49,371 nt of DNA from Rhizobacter sp. GTDB taxonomy: Bacteria > Pseudomonadota > Gammaproteobacteria > Burkholderiales > Burkholderiaceae_C. Every line of letters begins with the position of its first letter. Positions within the stretch are counted from its first letter, which is position 1. The stretch is from contig JADGRJ010000005.1 in NCBI GenBank assembly GCA_017881025.1, forward strand, positions 1 to 49,371, read 5' to 3'. Shown piece after piece: positions 44,349 to 49,371 of the stretch. The position numbers and the translations under genes were made by a program. The notes beneath the pieces were generated by a model. That model saw only the letters and a list, made by a program, of their open reading frames with translations. It had not been told where the DNA came from and did not search any database.

Positions 44349-45494
44349 GTGGCCGCCTCGAACTCACCCGCTGCGCATCCGGCCGGCGCGCTCAGCTACG
44401 GCGCCTCGGGCGTCGACTACGCGCGCATCGACCCGCTCAAGCTCGATGCCCAGCGCGCCGCGCTGGCCACGGGCGCCCACCTCGACCGGCACGGCTTCAG
44501 CGAGGTCGCGTCGTCGCGCGGCGAATCGGCGTATGTGGTCGACGTCGGCCCTTTCTACCTCGCGAGCATCGTCGAGTGCCTCGGCTCGAAGGCGCTCGTC
44601 GCCGACGCGATGGCCGCGCTCACCGGCAAGAGCGCCTACGCCGGCATCGCCCAGGACACGATCGCTATGGCGGTCAACGACCTGGTCACCGTCGGCGCGA
44701 CGCCGCTCGTCGTCCAGGCGTACTGGGCGGCCGGCGGCTCCGACTGGTTCAACGACGCCGAGCGCGCGGAAGCGCTCGTCGCCGGCTGGAAGCGCGCCTG
44801 CGACCAGTGCGGCATCTCGTGGGGCGGCGGCGAGACGCCGGCACTGGCGGGCATCGTCGAGGGCGGCCGCATCGACCTCGCCGCGGCGTGCACCGGCATC
44901 GTCAGCCCGAAGACGCGCCTGTCGCTCGGCGACCACCTCGCGCCGGGCGACGCGATCGTCCTGCTCGCCTCGAGCGGCATCCACGCCAACGGCCTCAGCC
45001 TGGCGCGCCAGCTCGCCGAGCGGCTGCCGCGCGGCTACCTCACGCCGCTCACCGAAAGCGCGGTGCCGACGTCGTTCGGCGCGGCGCTGCTCGAGCCGAC
45101 GGTCCTCTATCCGCCGATCACCGAGGCGCTCTATCGCGCCGGCATCCGCGTCCGCTACGCCGTCAACATCACCGGCCACGGCTGGCGCAAGCTCATGCGC
45201 CACCCGGCGGAGCTCACGTACCGCATCCGCCAGCTGCCCGACGTCCCGGCGGTGCTCGCCTTCATCCAGAATGAGGCCAGGCTCGACGCGCGCACGGCGT
45301 ACGGCACCTTCAACATGGGCGCCGGCTTCGCCGTCTTCGTTCCGGCCGAAGATGCCGAGCGCGCCGCGGCGGTGGCGCGCAAGGCCGGCGTCGACGCCTG
45401 GGTCGCCGGCAGCGTCGAGGCCGGCCCGCGCCGGCTCGTGATCGAGCCGCTCGACCTCGAATACGGCGGCGACGAGCTCGGCGTTCGCCTTTAG
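44349..45494 (+). CDS. PurM-like (AIR synthase-related) protein (381 aa)
   Basis: The overall pattern matches PurM. LSYGASGVDYARID opens it, NDLVTVGATPLVVQ lies near residue 112, GGGETPALAGI contains the GGET motif, SSGIHANGLSLAR forms the SSG loop, and TFNMGAGFAVF is near the end. However, the GTDGVGTK signature of canonical PurM is replaced by SIVECLGSKALVAD, and the first ATP-domain strand differs. It therefore looks like a paralogue of phosphoribosylformylglycinamidine cyclo-ligase rather than the housekeeping enzyme. It could be a purine-pathway variant or another member of the PurM/SelD/HypE/ThiL kinase-like fold. The start is GTG at 44349. It is followed by 4.5S RNA. Confidence 0.8.
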   Translation: MAASNSPAAHPAGALSYGASGVDYARIDPLKLDAQRAALATGAHLDRHGFSEVASSRGESAYVVDVGPFYLASIVECLGSKALVADAMAALTGKSAYAGIAQDTIAMAVNDLVTVGATPLVVQAYWAAGGSDWFNDAERAEALVAGWKRACDQCGISWGGGETPALAGIVEGGRIDLAAACTGIVSPKTRLSLGDHLAPGDAIVLLASSGIHANGLSLARQLAERLPRGYLTPLTESAVPTSFGAALLEPTVLYPPITEALYRAGIRVRYAVNITGHGWRKLMRHPAELTYRIRQLPDVPAVLAFIQNEARLDARTAYGTFNMGAGFAVFVPAEDAERAAAVARKAGVDAWVAGSVEAGPRRLVIEPLDLEYGGDELGVRL

Positions 45495-45522
45495 TTCACG
45501 CCGGCGACATCCGCAGGCCGCC

Positions 45523-45528
45523 TAGAAT
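45523..45528 (+). promoter_or_regulatory. -10 element of the 4.5S RNA gene
   Basis: TAGAAT in CCTAGAATCG ends 7 bases before the predicted RNA 5' end and is followed by a GC-rich discriminator, as expected for a growth-rate-controlled stable RNA promoter. No -35 element at proper spacing was recognised. Confidence 0.55.
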
Positions 45529-45535
45529 CGACCGC

Positions 45536-45629
45536 GACGGGCCTCCCCGCATGGGAGCGCGGCCAAACGGGTCAGGTCGGGAACGAAGCAGCCCTAACCG
45601 TTGCGACCAGTGCCGGGGTCAGGCTCGTC
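45536..45629 (+). ncRNA. ffs: Signal recognition particle 4.5S RNA (small, bacterial)
   Basis: The conserved Ffh-binding tip is present as GGTCAGGTCGGGAACGAAGC followed by AGCCC. The ends pair as a long hairpin: GACGGGCCT with AGGCTCGTC (one G-U pair) and CCCC with GGGG, giving about 94 bases, the size of 4.5S RNA in proteobacteria. Relative to E. coli, the base pair closing the GGAA tetraloop is G-C instead of C-G, a compensated change. The RNA scaffolds Ffh for co-translational membrane targeting. End positions are from pairing and could be off by a few bases. Confidence 0.93.
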
Positions 45630-45646
45630 ACCTTTCACCCTCCGCG

Positions 45647-45904
45647 ATGAGAAACGCCCGCCAGCTCCTCGCCCTCTGCGCGCTCGTTCTGGTGTTCGCG
45701 CCCGACCTGCGTGCCGCGCCGGGCGACGTCTTCGTCCCGGCGCACCGGACGCGCGACGGCCACTACGTGCCCCCCAACGTGCCGCCTCTTTCCGGCGGCA
45801 CGCACCTCGCGCGCCGGCCGAGCCGGGGCGCTGCCGCGCACCGCCACGTGCGCGCGAAGCACGCCGTGCCGCTGTTCGTCGAAGCGCGCGCAGTGCGCCG
45901 CTGA
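45647..45904 (+). CDS. Small exported hypothetical protein (85 aa)
   Basis: A typical signal peptide (MRNARQLLALCALVLVFAPD, then LRA) is followed by about 60 residues rich in Arg, His and Pro (HRTRDGHYVPPNVPPLSGG). The mature part is basic and cysteine-free and contains HYVPPN, seen in other short exported proteins of this kind. It lies only 17 bases after the 4.5S RNA, so it may be expressed by read-through from that promoter. No family function is known. Confidence 0.7.
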   Translation: MRNARQLLALCALVLVFAPDLRAAPGDVFVPAHRTRDGHYVPPNVPPLSGGTHLARRPSRGAAAHRHVRAKHAVPLFVEARAVRR

Positions 45905-45912
45905 CGCCGCCG

Positions 45913-46152
45913 TCACTCGCGCTCGTCGGCGCGGGTTTCGGGCGACCGCGGCGCGCCCTGGCGCGGCTCGCGCGCCACCGTCGCGGCGTAGGCGTCGCGC
46001 GCCGCATTGAGCTGAGCCGACGTGACGTGGCCCATCGAGTGCAGGCGCTCGACCTCGCGCAGCGATTCGACCAGCCCGTCGGGATCGATCGTCGAGGGAG
46101 CCGCGAGGTGGCGCAGGAGGTCGCTGTAGCGCTCTTCGTCGGGTCGGGCCAT
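45913..46152 (-). CDS. Small hypothetical cytoplasmic protein (79 aa)
   Basis: A short soluble protein, helical and charged, begins MARPDEERYSDLLRHLAA and includes a predicted helix VTSAQLNAARDAYAATVA. GAAGGA lies 6 bases before the ATG at 46152, which decides the start although the frame stays open to 46374. It converges on the small exported protein gene (8 bp gap). No family is recognised. Confidence 0.65.
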   Translation of the reverse strand: MARPDEERYSDLLRHLAAPSTIDPDGLVESLREVERLHSMGHVTSAQLNAARDAYAATVAREPRQGAPRSPETRADERE

Positions 46153-46249
46153 GGGAATCCTTCGCTGCCGGCAAGGCGTCGAGGATGACATCACGCCGGC
46201 GCCGCCGGTGTCGGAGGGGATGCCATTCGCGCATCCCTCGTCGGATGGA

Positions 46250-46278
46250 TTCACGCTCGCGGCGCACGTCCCTAGAGT
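46250..46278 (+). promoter_or_regulatory. Candidate sigma-70 promoter of the small ORF at 46306
   Basis: TTCACG at 46250-46255 and TAGAGT at 46273-46278 are separated by 17 bases, with the ATG 28 bases downstream. This supports the small ORF as a real gene. Confidence 0.45.
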
Positions 46279-46305
46279 CGCTTCCGCAGACCCGCAGAGA
46301 CCGCC

Positions 46306-46455
46306 ATGAGATCCCCTTTCGTCGACTCCGCTTCGTTCCTTTCCGATCGGCCGACCGATGCAGGCTCGCGCCACTCGACCGTCGTCGGCAGGCTGCTGAT
46401 GCTCGCCCTGGTGATGGCCGTCGCGGCCAGCTCAGCCGTGCTGCTGGCGATCTAG
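46306..46455 (+). CDS. Small single-span membrane protein (49 aa)
   Basis: It reads MRSPFVDSASFLSDRPTDAG, then a short polar stretch, then a hydrophobic helix of about 20 residues reaching the C-terminus (GRLLMLALVMAVAASSAVLL). The polar N-terminus would be cytoplasmic or periplasmic with a C-terminal membrane anchor. A purine-rich AGAGA precedes the ATG, and a reasonable promoter lies upstream. The last 24 bases overlap the 3' end of the convergent pseudokinase gene. No homologue is recognised. Confidence 0.5.
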   Translation: MRSPFVDSASFLSDRPTDAGSRHSTVVGRLLMLALVMAVAASSAVLLAI

Positions 46456-48333
46456 CGACGGGTTCGCAGGCGCTGCGGCCGGCGCCGCTTCGCTGCCAGC
46501 GTCCTGCTCGTCCTCGCCCTGGCCCTCGTCGGCATCGGCGCGGCTCGCCGAGGTCGCCGCGCCATCGCTCTTCAGCGCGGTCCTGGCATCGCTGATCGCA
46601 TCGTGAAGGATGCGCGTCGTCAGCTGCAAGGTACGGGTGTAGCGGACCACGACCTCGTTGAGAGCCGCCGACACCTTCGCTGCCGGCAGCTCGAGCGCGT
46701 CGACCGCCTCGTTGGCGGCGCTGGCGACGATGCGCAGCAGGTCGTCGTCGGTGTCGGGCTTGCGCACCGTCACGTCCGCCGGCAGGCGCCGGATCATGTG
46801 CAGGATGTCGTCGCCGAGGCCCCATTGGCGCGAGGCGGCGTTGCCGAAGGCCTCGATGTCGACGCCGAGGACGGCATATGCCGCCGCGTCTTCGTCGAGT
46901 CCGGGCTGCTCGGCGACGGCGCCTTCGCCCTCGCCGCGAGGGACGACGAACGGCTGAGTCAACTGGCGGATCTGCTCGGCCTCGTCGGCGAAGTGGTAGC
47001 GCAGGAGGAGCCGGCCGAGGTTCTGCAGCACCGCGACGAGGTAGACCGCCTCGCCGTCGTAGCCTGCCGGACGGAGCGACTGCGCGACGTGTCCGGCGAG
47101 GCGGACGCGGTCGATCGTCTCGCGCAACGCGCGCGCGCTGTCCTCGTCGAGCGGGCCGGGCCAGACGCGCAGGCTGTTCGCCGCCTCGCGCACGCCGTCG
47201 ACGCCGACCAGCGCGACGACGCGGCGCAAGGTGAGCACCGGGCCGTTGCCGGCGATCTGCGTTCCCTGCACGCGCGCCGAGCTGTACGTCTTCAGCAGCT
47301 CGAACGACAACGCCATGTCGGGCAGCAGGTGGCGTGCGATCTCGTCGGTGCGCTGGCTCGCGATCGACGTGATCCGCTGCACGCGAGTCGCCAGTCCGGG
47401 CAGCGCCGGCAGGTGGCCGACGCTGCGCAGGCGATCGAGGAGCAGCGCGACCGGGCCGCCTTCGTCTTCCGCCGTCGCCTCGAGCCAGCCGGTGAGCGCG
47501 CCGAGGAAGGTGCGCGCGTTGCGATAGCGCAGGCGCACCTGGGCCGACGTGCTGCGATTGGCGATCGCGCGCAGCGGCTCGGCGATCGGCTGCGGCGTCG
47601 TCCACGGCAAGCGGACGATCTCGCGCCCGCGCGGCGCCATCCGCTCGATGGCCAACGAGACGTCCGCGCTGTCCAGCACGGGAACGCCGGCGAGCAGTCG
47701 ATGGAGGACGATGCCGCAGGCGAGGACGTCGCGCTCGGCGGCGGCGCGTTGCGCACGCAGGCTCGCAGGCTCGAGCGGCGCGTCGCGGCCGTCCCGCCCG
47801 CGCGGCGCCGGGGCGCCGCTTTCGCCCGGCTCGGGCACAGCGGCGGCGAGCGCCATCACGCTCGCCTGGCCGCGCTCGTTGACGAGGATGCCGTGAAGCT
47901 GCAGGTCGAGGTGGGCGATGCCCGCGTCGTGGCCGAACGCGAGGCCGCGCAGGACGCCGCCGACCCAGCCGGCGGCCTCGTCGACCGACGGCGGCGGATG
48001 CTGCGCCAGCCACTCCTCGAGCGTCACGCCGGCGCGACGATCGACGGCGACGTACGGCCAATGCTCGTGCACGCCGCACTCCGCGACCTTGGCGATGTTG
48101 GGGTGATCGAGGCGCGCCGCGCGGCGCGCCGTCAGGAGCCAGTTGCCGATGCTCGAGGCGCCGGACGGCGGCACGCGCGGCATCGTCAGCATCGTCTCCG
48201 CGCCGGTGCGCGTGTCGGTCGCGAGCCAGACCATCGTCAGCTCGCTCTTCGCGAGCAGGCGACCCAGGGCAAAGCTGCCGAAGGCGCGCGGCGGCGACGA
48301 GGAGCGAAGAAGAGGAGCGGCGGCGGACGGCAT
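46432..48333 (-). CDS. Protein kinase-like (pseudokinase) - HDOD domain fusion (633 aa)
   Basis: The N-terminal 280 residues have the layout of a bacterial Ser/Thr kinase (FGSFALGRLLAKSELTMVWL, then LDHPNIAKV and GIAHLDLQLHGILV) but lack key residues. The beta-3 lysine is replaced (ETMLTM), HRD is HLD with Asp 143 kept, the catalytic-loop Asn is missing, and no DFG follows (VMALAAA). An HDOD domain (about 297-500: LPALPGLATRVQRITS, then LQNLGRLLLRYHFADEA) follows, then a Glu/Asp/Ala-rich tail. HDOD domains lack nuclease activity and act in signalling. The ATG at 48333 was chosen; the frame extends upstream as a shadow. It is probably a signalling scaffold. Confidence 0.85.
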   Translation of the reverse strand: MPSAAAPLLRSSSPPRAFGSFALGRLLAKSELTMVWLATDTRTGAETMLTMPRVPPSGASSIGNWLLTARRAARLDHPNIAKVAECGVHEHWPYVAVDRRAGVTLEEWLAQHPPPSVDEAAGWVGGVLRGLAFGHDAGIAHLDLQLHGILVNERGQASVMALAAAVPEPGESGAPAPRGRDGRDAPLEPASLRAQRAAAERDVLACGIVLHRLLAGVPVLDSADVSLAIERMAPRGREIVRLPWTTPQPIAEPLRAIANRSTSAQVRLRYRNARTFLGALTGWLEATAEDEGGPVALLLDRLRSVGHLPALPGLATRVQRITSIASQRTDEIARHLLPDMALSFELLKTYSSARVQGTQIAGNGPVLTLRRVVALVGVDGVREAANSLRVWPGPLDEDSARALRETIDRVRLAGHVAQSLRPAGYDGEAVYLVAVLQNLGRLLLRYHFADEAEQIRQLTQPFVVPRGEGEGAVAEQPGLDEDAAAYAVLGVDIEAFGNAASRQWGLGDDILHMIRRLPADVTVRKPDTDDDLLRIVASAANEAVDALELPAAKVSAALNEVVVRYTRTLQLTTRILHDAISDARTALKSDGAATSASRADADEGQGEDEQDAGSEAAPAAAPANPSLDRQQHG

Positions 48334-48434
48334 GCGCGGGACGGAGTTGGCCTGATTGGAGCCTACCGGAGCCCCCGGCGATGGCGCGATCAAGCCCCGG
48401 AAAGTGAGGTTTCTTGCCGTGAAGCGCTGCACCT

Positions 48435-49371
48435 TCAGGCCAGCTCGACCACCCGTCCGTCGCCGGTGATGAAGGCACAGCGAACCGCCTCGCCGGGCTG
48501 GGCGCGCGCGACCGCCGCGCGGTAGCGCAGCAATTGGGCCCGGTAGGCGTCCAGCTCGTCGGGCGCATGGCTGAGCTTGTAGTCGAGCACCCACCAGACC
48601 GGCCCGTCGCCCTCGTCGACCAGAACGAGGCGGTCGATGCGCAGCACGTCGCCGCCGTCGCTCAGCGACACCTCGTTGCCGCGCCAGCGGATCTGCGAGC
48701 CGCGGAAGAAGCGGGCGCCTTCGGAATGGTCGACGATGGTGGCCACGACGTTCCGCACCGGCCCGGCCGCGACGCCGAACTCTCGCGCCGCGGCGTCAGC
48801 GGCTTCGTGGCGATCGATCCCCGCGTCGGCCACGATCCATTCGAGCGCGCGGTGGACAGCCCGGCCGATGCGCGCGCTCGCCGCCGGCGCCTCCATGGGC
48901 CGGGCGCCGGCTCCGATCGAGGACGCGTGCCACGGCGGCAGCGTCGCGATGACGATGTCCTCGCGCGGCGCCGCCGCTGCGGCGACGGCGGTGGGCAGGT
49001 CGAAGAGCAGCTCGGCTTGCCGCTGCGGCGAAGCCGGACACGCTGCGCCGACGCGGCTCCACCACGTCGGACCGATCGGCGCCAAGTAGGGCTCAGTGGC
49101 GCTGAAGACGAGGCGCCGCTTCGCGCGCGACATCGCGACGTAGAGCCCGTTCAGCTCCTCGCGCTCGCGTGCCCGCAGATCCTCGTCGAGCGCGGCGTGC
49201 AGCGAGTGCGGGCAGCGGTTCTCGTTGTGGACGAAGGCGCATCGCGTCGGCCGCTCGGCCTCGACCGGCCACTCGACGAGCAGCGTCGTCATCGGCGGGT
49301 TGGTGCGCTCCGGCTCCGTGTCCATCACGAAGACCGTGTCGGCCTCGAGTCCCTTCGCGCCGTGCACGGTG
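48435..49371 (-). CDS. UvrD/AddA-type helicase-nuclease, C-terminal part (partial)
   Basis: The gene enters from the right edge; 311 residues of its C-terminus are visible. Helicase motif V (VHGAKGLEADTVFVMD) and motif VI (NGLYVAMSRAKRRLVFSA) identify a UvrD-like superfamily 1 helicase. The end is a RecB-type nuclease domain: GRAVHRALEW, IDRLVLVD, LDYKLS with the catalytic Asp and Lys, and the YRAQLLRY motif. This is the arrangement of AddA-like subunits of double-strand-break repair exonucleases; the AddB partner would be expected upstream, outside the window. The stop is at 48435. Confidence 0.9.
   Translation of the reverse strand, partial: TVHGAKGLEADTVFVMDTEPERTNPPMTTLLVEWPVEAERPTRCAFVHNENRCPHSLHAALDEDLRAREREELNGLYVAMSRAKRRLVFSATEPYLAPIGPTWWSRVGAACPASPQRQAELLFDLPTAVAAAAAPREDIVIATLPPWHASSIGAGARPMEAPAASARIGRAVHRALEWIVADAGIDRHEAADAAAREFGVAAGPVRNVVATIVDHSEGARFFRGSQIRWRGNEVSLSDGGDVLRIDRLVLVDEGDGPVWWVLDYKLSHAPDELDAYRAQLLRYRAAVARAQPGEAVRCAFITGDGRVVELA

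Noticed and set aside
42503-45274. A 923-codon plus-strand frame over dnaX and the PurM-like gene
   Set aside because: It runs antisense through dnaX and out of frame through the PurM-like gene; composition artefact.
46603-48525. A 640-codon plus-strand frame opposite the pseudokinase-HDOD gene
   Set aside because: It has no domain signature and a repetitive Arg/Asp/Ala composition, while the minus-strand protein has clear kinase-like and HDOD motifs.

Overview
The window is a dense stretch of very GC-rich bacterial chromosome, with almost every third codon position G or C. It most resembles a betaproteobacterium of the order Burkholderiales. The evidence is the gene families and their order: SAM-methyltransferase/rnhA divergent from gloB/mltD, dnaX-ybaB-recR, ompR with an EnvZ-type kinase, creA, a Bug-type tripartite tricarboxylate transporter, and a REP-like intergenic element of a kind I associate with that order. 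No gap without a gene exceeds about 230 bp. I see no IS element, phage gene, CRISPR array or rRNA. The genus cannot be named from the sequence alone.

Region 1 (1-10430) is a redox, sensory and metal block. It holds a hemerythrin-like protein (cut by the left edge), a small membrane peptide, a single-domain ornithine-carbamoyltransferase-like protein divergent from a Crp/Fnr regulator, and a PAS-GAF hybrid histidine kinase operonic with an OmpR/PhoB-type response regulator. Two P-type ATPases follow, one P2/Ca-type and one Cu(I)-type with YHS and CPMHP-type metal-binding domains, whose 3' ends overlap tail to tail. The block closes with tRNA-Val(GAC) and its terminator.

Region 2 (10431-22745) is mostly core: creA, relA (EXDD synthetase type) behind an alpha/beta hydrolase and a SIMPL-domain protein, ompR plus an EnvZ-like kinase, ispD-ispF, and mfd-serB. 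Three consecutive perfect hairpins fill the junction between the kinase and ispF.

Region 3 (22735-35353) is the accessory part. On the minus strand are an RraA-family protein and a ThDP-dependent enzyme. Divergent from them is a TetR regulator with a perfect operator palindrome, followed by the three subunits of a tripartite tricarboxylate transporter, two xylose-isomerase-like TIM-barrel enzymes, a Gfo/Idh/MocA oxidoreductase and a DUF993 (DHDPS/NAL-like) aldolase. Together these look like an uptake, oxidation, isomerisation and C-C cleavage pathway for an unidentified hydroxylated carboxylate or cyclitol-like compound; this is the best candidate here for an undescribed system. An MFS exporter and a divergent AraC regulator follow.

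Region 4 (35354-49371) combines housekeeping genes (rnhA, gloB, mltD, recR, ybaB/ebfC, dnaX, 4.5S RNA) with less ordinary ones: a GIN-domain exported protein, a large protein with a roadblock/LC7-like C-terminus, a PurM paralogue without the GTDGVGTK motif, three small proteins, a pseudokinase-HDOD fusion, and the C-terminal part of an AddA-type helicase-nuclease cut by the right edge.

Eight neighbouring gene pairs share a four-base ATGA or GTGA overlap, so translational coupling is a general habit of this genome.
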